Shown one piece after another: positions 1-8,231 of a DNA stretch of 64,000 bases (the first letter of the stretch is position 1; each line of letters begins with the position of its first letter). Position numbers and translations under genes: made by a program. The notes under the pieces were generated by a model. That model searched no databases and was not told the origin of the DNA. It saw only the letters and a program-made list of their open reading frames with translations. The stretch is taken from the NCBI GenBank assembly GCA_963755195.1, contig CAVWIZ010000002.1, positions 310,001 through 374,000 of the forward strand, read 5' to 3'. This DNA is from CAVQJU01 sp963755195 (GTDB lineage: Bacteria; Acidobacteriota; Vicinamibacteria; Vicinamibacterales; CAVVIG01).

Positions 1-480
1 GAGTACAGCGTCCGCGGGTTCGACATCCGCACCATCGGGCCGCAGGATCCCATCACCGGCGTCGTGCTCGGCGGCAACAAGAGCCTGCTGTTCAACCTCG
101 AGCAATCGTTCACGATTGCCGGGCCGGTTCGCGCCATCCTGTTCTACGATGCCGGTCAGGTGCGGCCCCAGGGCCAGAATTTCGGGTGGTTCGAGCCGGT
201 GCTCGAGCTCGCGCGGCCGCCGAGCGTGATCCTGACCGATCCGAACCAACCCATCGGACTCGTTGATCCCAACGCGCCGCTCCCGGAGTTTCTGCAGGTC
301 GGACAGCGGGCCGCGTTCAAGACCTCGACGGGCGTCGAAATCCGGTTCTTCATGCCCGTGCTCAACGTGCCGTTCCGGTTGATTTTCTACTGGGATCCGC
401 AACGCGCGGGCGTGCGCGACAGTAACCTGCAGCCGCAGCAAGAGTACGGGTTCCGCTTTGCGGTCGGATCAACCTTCTAG
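1..480 (+). CDS. bamA: BamA/Omp85 outer-membrane assembly factor, 3' end only
   Basis: The reading frame is open from the first base and ends at TAG 478-480, so only about 159 C-terminal residues are present. The start has the conserved Omp85 barrel motif S-V-R-G-F (residues 3-7), and the last residue is phenylalanine, the usual C-terminal signal of beta-barrel proteins. The segments between look like amphipathic barrel strands, including FYDAGQV. In the family, BamA folds and inserts outer-membrane proteins. The neighbours (Skp-like chaperone, then fabZ-lpxA) match the common bamA-skp-lpx order of Gram-negative bacteria, although lpxD is missing from its usual place. Identification rests on the RGF motif, terminal Phe and context. 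Confidence 0.88.
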   Translation, partial: EYSVRGFDIRTIGPQDPITGVVLGGNKSLLFNLEQSFTIAGPVRAILFYDAGQVRPQGQNFGWFEPVLELARPPSVILTDPNQPIGLVDPNAPLPEFLQVGQRAAFKTSTGVEIRFFMPVLNVPFRLIFYWDPQRAGVRDSNLQPQQEYGFRFAVGSTF

Positions 481-493
481 GCGAGGAAGCCTC

Positions 494-904
494 ATGTATC
501 GATACCGGTCCGTGCTCCTGTTCGTGGCCGCTGTGCTGGCCGGCACCGCGTGCTCGGAAACCCCGACGATTGTCACGGCCCCCACGGTATGCCCGTGCGT
601 CGACAGCTTCTCGGGGACGCTGTCCACCAACGGCGCCTTCACCCACACGTTTACCATTACGACGCTCGGGTCGGTGAGCGCCGCGCTCGTGGGCCTGGCG
701 CCGAATACGACGCAGATCGTGGGGTTTGGCCTGGGCGTCTGGAACGGCACGTCGTGCACCATGGCCTCGTCGTCCGACATCGCCACGACCGGGAGCAACA
801 TCACCCTGAACGCGTCGTCGGCCGGCACCCTGTGCGTGCGCCTCTACGATGTCGGCTTTATCACGACCCCAGTGCTGTACGAGCTTCAAGTCTCGCACCC
901 TTGA
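494..904 (+). CDS. Small exported protein, possibly a lipoprotein
   Basis: A 136-aa protein starting at ATG 494, with a GAGGAAG ribosome site 5 nt upstream. It starts 13 nt after bamA ends, so co-transcription is likely. The N-terminus is a signal peptide (residues 1-18) followed by A-G-T-A-C. The cysteine could be a lipobox Cys, but Gly at -3 is not the preferred Leu/Val, so ordinary signal peptidase I cleavage is also possible. The mature part is rich in Thr, Ser and Ala, with paired cysteines (CPC near residue 35, then C-T-M and C-V-R) and alternating hydrophobic residues suggesting a beta sandwich. I do not recognise the family. Its position between bamA and skp suggests an envelope role, which is inference. 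Confidence 0.7.
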   Translation: MYRYRSVLLFVAAVLAGTACSETPTIVTAPTVCPCVDSFSGTLSTNGAFTHTFTITTLGSVSAALVGLAPNTTQIVGFGLGVWNGTSCTMASSSDIATTGSNITLNASSAGTLCVRLYDVGFITTPVLYELQVSHP

Positions 905-953
905 ATCTGGGGTAAAATCAGCCACTTCCCGTTCACGAAAGGACTGAACCGCA

Positions 954-1682
954 ATGAAAGGTGCCGTTGTTGCCGCGTCGCTCGCCCTTGTGCTGAGCGC
1001 CGCTCCCGTGTTCGCTCAAGCGGCCGGCCAGGCTCCGCCCAAGCCCGCCGCCCCGCCGCCGGCTCCGCCAGCCGCGGCCCAGGCCGCGCCGGCGCCCGCG
1101 CCACCGGCCCCGGCGCCGCCGGTTTTCCCGACAGGCGCGAAGGTGGCCTACGTCAACCTGCAGCAGATTGCCAGCCTGTCGGGGGAGGGCAAGATTTCGA
1201 CGGCGAAGGTGCAGGCGCTGATGCAGAAGAAACAGGTGGAGGCGACGGCCAAGAGCAAGGCGCTGGCCGACGCTCAGGCCAAACTGGCGCAAAGCGGCGC
1301 GCTGATGAGCGACGCGGCGCGCGCCCAGCTCGAGAAAGACATCGAGCGGATGAACGTGGAGGGGCAGCGCTTCCAGCAGGACGCCCAGGCGGAGATCAAC
1401 GAGCTCTCGCAGCAGCTTCAGAACGATTTCCAGCAGAAGCTGTTTCCCGTGCTCCAGCAGCTGATCAAGGAACGGGATCTTCACGTGCTGCTGAGCGCCG
1501 CCGACGCCGGCGTCGTGGCCGCCGATCCCGGGATTGATCTCACGCTCGACGCGGTGAGGAAGCTCGACTCGATGCCCGCGGCGGCACCGAAGGCAGCCGC
1601 GCCGGCCGCGTCGGCTGCCCCGACCGCCCCGAGGCCCGCGCCGCCAACTGCGGCGCCCGCGCCAGCGGCGCCGAAGCAGTAG
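954..1682 (+). CDS. skp: Skp/OmpH-family periplasmic chaperone
   Basis: A 242-aa protein with a GAAAGGA ribosome site upstream of ATG 954 and a clear signal peptide (cleavage after A-Q-A near residue 22). A Pro/Ala-rich stretch (about residues 24-58) is followed by the OmpH signature start (K-V-A-Y-V-N-L-Q), a long charged coiled coil (about residues 75-180; many Gln, Lys and Glu) and a second Pro/Ala tail. In the family, Skp forms a trimer that holds unfolded outer-membrane proteins in the periplasm on their way to BamA, and the adjacent bamA fits that role. The low-complexity extensions at both ends make it longer than the usual 160-170 aa. A TAAAAT at 913-918 could be a -10 element, but no good -35 was seen. 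Confidence 0.85.
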   Translation: MKGAVVAASLALVLSAAPVFAQAAGQAPPKPAAPPPAPPAAAQAAPAPAPPAPAPPVFPTGAKVAYVNLQQIASLSGEGKISTAKVQALMQKKQVEATAKSKALADAQAKLAQSGALMSDAARAQLEKDIERMNVEGQRFQQDAQAEINELSQQLQNDFQQKLFPVLQQLIKERDLHVLLSAADAGVVAADPGIDLTLDAVRKLDSMPAAAPKAAAPAASAAPTAPRPAPPTAAPAPAAPKQ

Positions 1683-1683
1683 G

Positions 1684-1755
1684 CGAAACGGACAACGCAA
1701 AACGCGAAACGCAGAACGTCCAGTTTGACGTTTTCCGTTTTGCGTTTTTTCGTTT
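1684..1755. repeat. Inverted pair of AAACG-word arrays
   Basis: The left arm 1684-1720 repeats AAACGC/AAACGG-type words; after 6 nt the right arm 1727-1755 carries the complementary CGTTTT words. The arms pair over about 29 nt with small bulges, and the right arm contains a T6 run, so it could act as a terminator of skp. It lies between skp and the TTG start of fabZ-lpxA. The same word family recurs at 15804-15872 and 29893-29985. Confidence 0.8.
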
Positions 1756-1762
1756 ACAGCCC

Positions 1763-3016
1763 TTGATCGACATCCCCATCTTCCTCGACCGCCTCTGTTA
1801 CCGGTACCCGTCCATGCTCGTGGACGCGATTACCGAACACGACGCGGGCCAGCGGCTCGTCGCGGTCAAGAACGTGACCGTCAACGAAGAGTTCTTTCAG
1901 GGGCACTTTCCCGGCACGCCGCTCATGCCCGCCGTCCTGATGCTCGAGTCGCTGTCGCAGGTGGCCGCGATCCTGCTCCTGCATCGCGAGGACGCGGCGC
2001 CCAACGTCCGCGTGTATCTGCGAGGGGTCAACGACGCCAAGTTTCGGCACCAGGTGGTGCCCGGCGATCGTCTCCGCCTCGAAATCTCGATCGGCCGCCG
2101 GCGCCGATCGCTGGCGCGGGCGCATGCCGCCGCGTACGTCGGCGACCAGGTGGTGGCCGAAGCGGAGTTGCTGCTCGGTCTGACGCCGGATCGCACGTTC
2201 ATCGACGCGACAGCCATCGTGGACCCGCGCGCGCAGATTGGCGATGGGACCACCATCGGGCCTCATGCGGTGATCGGCCCGCACGTGCGACTGGGCGCGG
2301 GCTGCACGATCGGCGCGTCGGCGGTCGTCGAAGGGTGGACCGACATCGGCGACGAAACGGAGATCTTCCCGTTTGCGTCCATCGGCCTCATTCCGCAGGA
2401 CCTGAAGTTCCGGGGGGAGCAGACGAAGCTCGTGATCGGACGGCGCAACATCTTTCGCGAGTTCGTCACGATCAACCGCGGCACGCGCGGCGGGGGCGGC
2501 GTCACCGAAATCGGCGACCGCAACGTCTTCATGGCCTACGTCCACGTCGCCCATGATTGCCACGTGGGGCACGACACGATCTTCGGACCGCACGCGACGA
2601 TGGGCGGTCACGTGACCGTCGAGGACTTCGCCAACATCAGCGCCGGCTCGGCGGTGCACCAGTTCTGCCGCGTCGGGCGCCACGGATTCATCGGCGGCTA
2701 CTCGGTGGTGACCAAGGATGCGTTGCCGTTCGCCCGTACTGTCGGCAGCCGGCCCGCGCGCATTTTTGGTGTGAATACGGTCGGCCTCACCCGGCGCGGC
2801 CTCGAGCCGGAAGTGATCGAGAAGCTGAAGCGTTCGTTCCGGTATCTCCTCCAGTCGAAGCTGAATACGACGAAAGCTCTTCAGCAGATCCAGAAAGATC
2901 GATCGCTCGCGTGCGCCGAGGTGCAGTATCTTGTCGAATTCATCCGCACGTCGCAGCGCGGCGTCGTGCTCCGTCGCGCATCGCGGCGGGCGGAAGACCT
3001 GCTGGCGGATGAATAA
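1763..3016 (+). CDS. fabZ-lpxA: FabZ-LpxA fusion: 3-hydroxyacyl-ACP dehydratase / UDP-GlcNAc acyltransferase
   Basis: One uninterrupted 417-aa frame joins two enzymes that are usually separate. Residues 1-146 are FabZ: RYPSMLVD at 14-21, GHFPGTPLMP at 47-56, with catalytic His48 and Glu62 in the usual places. Residues about 150-417 are LpxA: left-handed helix hexapeptides from FIDATAIVDP, the active-site H-V-A-H-D-C segment and AVHQFC, ending in the helical C-terminal domain. FabZ dehydrates (R)-3-hydroxyacyl-ACP; LpxA transfers that same acyl group to UDP-GlcNAc in the first step of lipid A synthesis. The start is TTG 1763, chosen because FabZ homology begins there and an inverted repeat lies directly upstream; no ribosome site is visible. 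It overlaps lpxI by one base. Confidence 0.93.
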   Translation: MIDIPIFLDRLCYRYPSMLVDAITEHDAGQRLVAVKNVTVNEEFFQGHFPGTPLMPAVLMLESLSQVAAILLLHREDAAPNVRVYLRGVNDAKFRHQVVPGDRLRLEISIGRRRRSLARAHAAAYVGDQVVAEAELLLGLTPDRTFIDATAIVDPRAQIGDGTTIGPHAVIGPHVRLGAGCTIGASAVVEGWTDIGDETEIFPFASIGLIPQDLKFRGEQTKLVIGRRNIFREFVTINRGTRGGGGVTEIGDRNVFMAYVHVAHDCHVGHDTIFGPHATMGGHVTVEDFANISAGSAVHQFCRVGRHGFIGGYSVVTKDALPFARTVGSRPARIFGVNTVGLTRRGLEPEVIEKLKRSFRYLLQSKLNTTKALQQIQKDRSLACAEVQYLVEFIRTSQRGVVLRRASRRAEDLLADE

Positions 3017-3846
3017 TGCGCCTCGGGTTGATTGCGGGCAACGGTCGCTTCCCCTTCCTCGTGCTCGAGGCGGCTTGCGCCCAGGGCCACGACGTCACGG
3101 TCATCGCCGCGAAGGAAGAGACGTTTCCTGAACTGACCGACGCGGCGAAACGGATGGGAAGCGACATCCACTGGGTGTCGCTCGGCCAGCTCGGCACGTG
3201 CATCAGCCTGCTCAAAGAGGCGCGCGTGACGCACGCCGTGATGGCCGGGCAGGTGAAACACACCAAGATCTTTTCCTCGGGCATCACGCCCGACTGGACG
3301 CTGGCGAAGGTCCTCGCCAAACTGATGTCGAGAAACACCGACGGCATCATCGGGGCCGTGGCCGACGTGATCCGCGAAAACGGCATTGAGCTGCTGGACT
3401 CGACGTCTCTTATCGCGCCGCTTCTCGCCGCGCCAGGAGTGATGACCAGCCGCGGACCGACCGACGAGGAGCAGAAGGACCTCGCGTTTGGGTACCGGAT
3501 GGCGGACCAGATCGCGGCGCTCGATATCGGCCAGACGATTGCGGTCAAACATCAGGCCGTCGTCGCCGTTGAAGCGATGGAGGGGACGGATGAAGTGATC
3601 GCGCGCGCCGGACATCTGGCCGGCCCCGGCGTGTGCATCGTCAAAGTCGCGAAGCCGAAGCAGGACATGCGCTTCGATGTGCCGGTCGTCGGATTCGCGA
3701 CCATCCAGGCGATGCGCGTCGCCGGTGCGTCGGTGCTGTCGGTAGACGCCGGCAAGACGCTGATGCTCGATCGCGACGCGGTGCTCGCGTCGGCCAACGA
3801 GGCCAAGATTGCGATCGTCGGCCGGGCGCTGCCGGCGGCGACCTAG
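3016..3846 (+). CDS. lpxI: UDP-2,3-diacylglucosamine pyrophosphatase LpxI
   Basis: A 276-aa protein starting in a TAATG overlap with fabZ-lpxA. It has the LpxI N-terminal signature G-L-I-A-G-N-G-R-F-P (residues 4-13), and later G-Q-V-K-H, R-G-P-T-D-E-E-Q-K-D and D-M-R-F-D-V-P-V-V-G. In the family, this cytoplasmic enzyme hydrolyses UDP-2,3-diacylglucosamine to lipid X and UMP, replacing LpxH in many bacteria. Together with the adjacent lpxA this supports a complete lipid A pathway, with lpxC, lpxD and lpxB elsewhere. Length is typical and no defects are seen. Confidence 0.93.
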   Translation: MRLGLIAGNGRFPFLVLEAACAQGHDVTVIAAKEETFPELTDAAKRMGSDIHWVSLGQLGTCISLLKEARVTHAVMAGQVKHTKIFSSGITPDWTLAKVLAKLMSRNTDGIIGAVADVIRENGIELLDSTSLIAPLLAAPGVMTSRGPTDEEQKDLAFGYRMADQIAALDIGQTIAVKHQAVVAVEAMEGTDEVIARAGHLAGPGVCIVKVAKPKQDMRFDVPVVGFATIQAMRVAGASVLSVDAGKTLMLDRDAVLASANEAKIAIVGRALPAAT

Positions 3847-3863
3847 AGTACCCACGCCGTTGG

Positions 3864-3930
3864 CCACGAAGACACGAAAGCACGAAGAAGAGGATCAGAT
3901 TCTTCATTTCGTGTCTTTGTGCCTTCGTGG
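3864..3930. repeat. Inverted pair of CACGAAG-word arrays
   Basis: The left arm 3864-3889 reads as CACGAAG-type words at 7-9 nt intervals; the right arm 3900-3930 is its reverse complement with a few mismatches. The loop is about 10 nt. The arms end 22 nt before the ATG of the Gfo/Idh gene. Same word family as 4884-4951, 12958-13037, 24149-24220 and 40591-40658. Confidence 0.85.
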
Positions 3931-3952
3931 TGTGAGAGTCATCTGATTAGCC

Positions 3953-4915
3953 ATGTCCCTTCGAATTGCAGTGGTCGGCGTCGGTCACCTGGGAAAACAC
4001 CACGCCAGAATTCTGTCCACGATGTCCGGCGTCGATCTCGTCGCCGTCGTGGACACGAATCGGGCGCGAGCCGAAGAGGTTGCCGGCGCGCACAAGACTC
4101 GTCCGCTCATGGACGCGCGCGAACTGGCGGGGCTGGTGGACGCCGTTACGGTCGCGGTGCCGACGGAGCTTCATCGTGATATCGCCTTGCCGTTTCTGGC
4201 GGCCGGAATTCCTGTGCTCGTCGAGAAGCCGATGGCGCGGAGTCTTGCGGAGGCGGACGACATGATCGCGGAGGCCGTCCGATCGGGCGCCGCGCTGGCC
4301 GTGGGCCATACCGAGCGGTTCAATCCCGCGGTCGCGGTGGCGCGCCCATTGGTGGCCAACCCGCGCTTTATCGAAGTGCACCGGCTCGGCGTGTTCCCAG
4401 AGCGAAGCCTCGACATCGACGTCGTCTTCGACCTGATGATTCACGACCTCGACGTCGTGCTGTCGCTCGTCGGGGCCGAGGTCGAGTCGATCGACGCGGT
4501 GGGCGTGCCCGTGCTGACCAACCGCGTGGACATCGCGAATGCCCGCGTCAGGTTCGCGAACGGCTGCCTGGCGAACCTGACGGCGAGCCGGATCAGTCGC
4601 GATCGCGTGCGCAAAATCCGCTTCTTCCAGCCGGCGGCGTACCTGTCCATTGACTACGCCGCGCAGAAAGTGGAGATGTTCAAGCTCGTCAGCGGCGGCG
4701 CCGGCATGCCGTCGATTCAGGGCGGCGACGTCCCCGTCGCCAACGAGGAGCCGCTCGCTCGAGAGCTGGCCGATTTCGTTGACGCGGTGGCCGCCCGCCG
4801 CCCGCCGCTCGTGACGGGCGAGCAGGGCCGCCGCGCGCTCGCACTGGCGCAGCAGATCACCGATACAATAGCCGCGCAAATGCAACCACGAAGACCCGAA
4901 GACACGAAGTTCTGA
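3953..4915 (+). CDS. Gfo/Idh/MocA-family NAD(P)-dependent oxidoreductase
   Basis: A 320-aa protein starting at ATG 3953. The N-terminal Rossmann domain shows GVGHLGKHHARIL (residues 9-21), then VPTELH and the family EKPMARS motif near residue 90, with the catalytic-region G-H-T-E-R-F-N-P following. The C-terminal half is the alpha/beta substrate-binding domain. Such proteins oxidise or reduce sugar substrates; in other Gram-negative lipid A clusters a member beside lpxA/lpxI acts on UDP-GlcNAc at C3 (GnnA type). That role is plausible from position but unproven, and no GnnB-type aminotransferase is in the window. The last residues (Q-P-R-R-P-E-D-T-K-F) and the stop codon lie inside a CACGAAG repeat array, so the native C-terminus may have been replaced. 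Confidence 0.85.
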   Translation: MSLRIAVVGVGHLGKHHARILSTMSGVDLVAVVDTNRARAEEVAGAHKTRPLMDARELAGLVDAVTVAVPTELHRDIALPFLAAGIPVLVEKPMARSLAEADDMIAEAVRSGAALAVGHTERFNPAVAVARPLVANPRFIEVHRLGVFPERSLDIDVVFDLMIHDLDVVLSLVGAEVESIDAVGVPVLTNRVDIANARVRFANGCLANLTASRISRDRVRKIRFFQPAAYLSIDYAAQKVEMFKLVSGGAGMPSIQGGDVPVANEEPLARELADFVDAVAARRPPLVTGEQGRRALALAQQITDTIAAQMQPRRPEDTKF

Positions 4916-4951
4916 TCCAGGAGAATCCTTCGTGCTTTCGTGCCTTCGTGG
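4884..4951. repeat. Inverted pair of CACGAAG-word arrays overlapping a gene end
   Basis: The left arm 4884-4913 lies in the last codons of the Gfo/Idh gene and supplies its stop; the right arm 4926-4951 is the reverse complement, with a 12-nt loop. The ATG of the ubiD-type gene follows 9 nt later. Confidence 0.85.
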
Positions 4952-4960
4952 CTAACTGTT

Positions 4961-6406
4961 ATGCACTCCGACCTGAACGAATTCCTGTCAGATCTGGACA
5001 AGCGCAAGCTGCTCGCGCGCGTGGGCGAGGCGGTGAGTCCCGATCTGGAGATTGCCGCCGTCACCGACCGGGCGTGCAAATCGCCAAACGGTGGTCCGGC
5101 GCTGCTGTTCGAAAAGCCCACCGGCTTCGGCATCCCCGTGGCGACCAATGTGTTCGGATCGCTCGAACGCATGTGCCTGGCGCTTGGCGTCACCTCGCTC
5201 GACGACCTCGCGGGCGAGATCGACGGGCTGATGACGCCGCCCGCGCCGAAGGGCATCCTCGACGCGCTGAAGCTCGCGCCGCTCGTCAGCCGGCTGAGCG
5301 ACCTGATGCCGAAAACGGTGAAAGACGCGCCGTGCCAGGAAGTTGTCCGGAAGGATGGCACGCTCGAGGAACTGCCCATCCTCAAATGCTGGCCGGAGGA
5401 CGGCGGCCGCTTCGTGACGCTGCCGCTGGTGTTCACCAAGGATCCGGAAACCGGCGTACGGAATATCGGAACGTATCGCATGCAGGTGTTCGACGGACGC
5501 ACCACGGGCATGCACTGGCAGCGCCACAAGGGCGGCGCCCAGCACCATCGCGTTGCTGAACGCCTGGGCCGGCGTCTGGACGTAGCCGTCGCGCTCAGTC
5601 CGGAGCCCGTGCTGACGTACTGCGCGACGGCGCCCATGCCCGAGGGTCTCGACGAACTGCTCCTCGGCGGCTTTCTCGCGCGCCGCCGCATCGAGATGGT
5701 GAAGTGCGTCACGGTCGATCTCGAGGTGCCGGCCACCTCGCACATCGTGCTCGAGGGCTACGTGAACCCGGGCGAGCGGCGTCGCGAAGGACCTTTCGGC
5801 GATCACACGGGGTTTTACTCGCAGCCCGACGACTACCCGGTGTTTCACTTGACCTGCGTCACACAACGCAAGAAGCCGACTTACCTGACCACCATCGTCG
5901 GCATCCCGCCGATGGAGGACTACTACCTCGGCCTTGCCAGCGAGCGGATCTTTCTGCCGGTGATTCGCAAGACCGTGCCCGAAATCGTCGACATGCATTT
6001 TCCGGCCGAAGGCATCTTCCACAACCTCGTCATCGTGTCGATCGACAAGCGCTACCCGGGCCACGCCAGAAAAATCATGAACGCGTTCTGGGGCCTCGGT
6101 CAGCTGATGTTTTCGAAGACGATTGTCGTCGTGGACAAGGATGTCAACGTGCACGATCTGAGCGAGGTGGCCTGGATCGTCGGCACGCACATCGATCCAC
6201 TGCGCGACGTGCAGATGACGAAGGGACCCGTAGACGACTTGGACGATGCGGCGGAGTTGCCGGCGTACGGCGGAAAGATGGGCATCGACGCGACCCGCAA
6301 GTGGGCGTCGGAAGGCTACACGCGCACGTGGCCCACTCGGCTCGCGACGTCGGAACAGGCCGGACGGAAGGCCCTGGAAGTCTGGACGCGCCTGAGGGGA
6401 ACGTAA
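4961..6406 (+). CDS. ubiD: UbiD-family prenylated-FMN decarboxylase, probably of menaquinone synthesis
   Basis: A 481-aa UbiD-family protein. ATG 4961 is chosen over an in-frame GTG at 4940 because that codon is inside a repeat arm. Family features include G-F-G-I-P-V-A-T-N-V-F-G-S near residue 65 and R-E-G-P-F-G-D-H-T-G-F-Y around residue 275, which holds the catalytic Glu and prFMN-site residues. UbiD enzymes decarboxylate aromatic acids using prenylated FMN made by UbiX. This window also has ubiX, a UbiA-type prenyltransferase and futalosine-pathway genes, so the likely substrate is a prenylated 1,4-dihydroxy-naphthoate (MqnL-type role) rather than a ubiquinone precursor. That substrate assignment is inference from context. 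Confidence 0.9.
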   Translation: MHSDLNEFLSDLDKRKLLARVGEAVSPDLEIAAVTDRACKSPNGGPALLFEKPTGFGIPVATNVFGSLERMCLALGVTSLDDLAGEIDGLMTPPAPKGILDALKLAPLVSRLSDLMPKTVKDAPCQEVVRKDGTLEELPILKCWPEDGGRFVTLPLVFTKDPETGVRNIGTYRMQVFDGRTTGMHWQRHKGGAQHHRVAERLGRRLDVAVALSPEPVLTYCATAPMPEGLDELLLGGFLARRRIEMVKCVTVDLEVPATSHIVLEGYVNPGERRREGPFGDHTGFYSQPDDYPVFHLTCVTQRKKPTYLTTIVGIPPMEDYYLGLASERIFLPVIRKTVPEIVDMHFPAEGIFHNLVIVSIDKRYPGHARKIMNAFWGLGQLMFSKTIVVVDKDVNVHDLSEVAWIVGTHIDPLRDVQMTKGPVDDLDDAAELPAYGGKMGIDATRKWASEGYTRTWPTRLATSEQAGRKALEVWTRLRGT

Positions 6407-6456
6407 TCCGTGTGAAGCGCGTATCGTGCCTACAGTAGGACCTGAGGAGATTCTTC

Positions 6457-7296
6457 ATGGAACCTGAACTCGTGAGAATGCCCCGCGGACCGCGTCCGAC
6501 CAGCGTCGTAACCGCGGTCGTCATTGTGATCGGCGTCATCTTGTTCCTGGTGGCCGGACCGATTCGTACCGTTCCGGCGGGTAACGTCGGTGTGAAGGAC
6601 TTCTTCGGCAGCGTGTCATCGTCCACGCTCTCCCCAGGCATTGGGCTCGTCTTGCCGCTGACGAGCGTCGTGAGGATGTCAGTCCAGACCCAGGAGATCA
6701 AAGAGGTGGCCGACGTGCCCTCGCAGGAGGGGTTGATCCTCTCTCTCGAAGCCTCGCTCCTGTTCCAGCTCGATCCTGCAAAGGCCGTGGACATCTACCG
6801 CACGGTCGGCAGCGACTATATCGGAACGATCGTCGAGCCGCAGTTCCGGTCGGCGCTTCGAGAGATCACGGCATCCTACGAGGCCAAGGCCCTGTACTCG
6901 GCCGAGCGGGAGAAAATCGCTGGAGAGATCTTAGAGCTGTTCAAGCGGATTGCCGGCGAACGCGGGATCATGGTGCAGCAGGTCCTCCTGCGAAAGATCG
7001 GCCTGCCGGTCGTGGTCGCCAACGCGATTCAGGAAAAACTGCGGCGCGAGCAGGAAGCCGAGCAGATGAAATTCGTGCTCCAGAAGGAGCAGCAGGAAGC
7101 CGAGCGGAAGCGCATCGAGGCCCAGGGCATCGCGGATTTCCAGCGCATCGTGGCCCAGGGCATCAGCCCGCAGCTGCTGGAGTGGAAAGGCATCGAGGCC
7201 ACCGAGAAGCTGGCGGCAAGCGCCAACTCGAAGATTGTGGTGATCGGCAACTCGAAGACCGGGCTTCCCTTGATCCTCGGCGGCGGCGACAAGTAG
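6457..7296 (+). CDS. SPFH/prohibitin-family membrane protein
   Basis: A 279-aa protein with a GAGGAGA ribosome site before ATG 6457. One N-terminal membrane segment (about residues 17-39) is followed by the prohibitin core (VPAGNVGVKDFFG, LSPGIGLVLPL, LEASLLFQLDP) and a long Glu/Gln/Lys/Arg coiled coil (about residues 185-230). Prohibitin-like proteins form large ring assemblies on the membrane and influence membrane proteases and protein quality control. No protease gene is adjacent; it sits within the menaquinone block without an obvious link. Length and architecture are normal for the family. Confidence 0.88.
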   Translation: MEPELVRMPRGPRPTSVVTAVVIVIGVILFLVAGPIRTVPAGNVGVKDFFGSVSSSTLSPGIGLVLPLTSVVRMSVQTQEIKEVADVPSQEGLILSLEASLLFQLDPAKAVDIYRTVGSDYIGTIVEPQFRSALREITASYEAKALYSAEREKIAGEILELFKRIAGERGIMVQQVLLRKIGLPVVVANAIQEKLRREQEAEQMKFVLQKEQQEAERKRIEAQGIADFQRIVAQGISPQLLEWKGIEATEKLAASANSKIVVIGNSKTGLPLILGGGDK

Positions 7297-7378
7297 CACG
7301 GCGCCCATCGCTTCAGTTTGTTGTTCGGGCCGGCGGTGCCATAAAATCAAGGTTCGGTCCGGCGCCCCGGTCCTAACC

Positions 7379-8231
7379 ATGCCCGTTTCAGACGCCGATC
7401 TCTCGACCCTGGCCGCCTCGCACGACATCATCAACCTCGGGATGCTGGCCGACGCCGTGCGCCGTGAGCGTCACGGTTTGCGCACGACGTTCGTGCGCGT
7501 CGCCGACGTGTCCTCCGAGCCAGGCGCGGCGCTATCGTGGCCCACATCAACCGGCGAAGTGCGCGCGGTGGGCGTGCCATCGACGCAGTCGGTCGCCGTT
7601 GCGCGGGTTCGCGAGATCGTCGGGCGCGCGAACGGTGTGCCCGTGTCGGCCTTTTCGCTGGCCGATCTGGAGGCGCTGGCGGCGCGCGAGCACCTGACAC
7701 TGCGGGCGATTCTCGAAGAGTTGCATGCGGCCGGTCTCGATCTGGTGGCGGACGCGCCGTTCGATTTGCTGCACGACGCCCGTCGCTCGATCGAGGAAGT
7801 CAACATCGCGGGGCTGGCCCTCGGCCGGCTGACCGTGCATCAACTGCCTTCGCCGGATGCGCTGGCGCTGTACAAGCAGAGTCGCCAGCCTCCAGTACGT
7901 GGTTGGCGTGGTCCGCGCGTTCGCGCCGCTCCCTCGACGCGTCAATCCGGCGTTCCCGACCACGGGGTACGACGATGTGAAGCGCGTGGCGCTCGCGCGA
8001 CTGACGATTCAGAACATTCCGTCCATCCAGGTGGACTGGAAGCTCTACGGGCCGAAACTCGCGCAGGTGGCGCTGACCGTCGGCGCCGACGACGTGGACG
8101 GCGTGTCGGCCGAGGACGATACGGGCGAGGGGCGTCGCCGGTCGCCGATCGAGGAGATCATCCGCAACATCCGTGCGGCCGGCCAGGAGCCGGTGGAGCG
8201 CAACGGCCGGTTCGAGACGCTGCCTCGATGA
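7379..8231 (+). CDS. MqnE/CofH-like protein lacking the radical-SAM cysteine motif; frameshifted
   Basis: Two frames combine into one protein: 7379 to about 7890 in frame 2, then frame 3 to TGA 8229-8231, about 283 aa if one inserted base near 7885-7895 is removed. The N-terminus (INLGMLADAVRRERHG) and C-terminus (Y-G-P-K-L-A-Q-V-A-L, GADDVDG, I-R-A-A-G-Q-E-P-V-E-R-N) resemble aminofutalosine synthase MqnE and its relative CofH. However, about 100 residues of the barrel are missing and there is no cysteine before the frameshift, so the CxxxCxxC iron-sulfur site is absent. It overlaps mqnA by 4 nt (ATGA). It may be a non-catalytic partner or a relic; a true mqnE must exist elsewhere. A TAAAAT at 7342-7347 is a weak promoter candidate. 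Confidence 0.7.
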
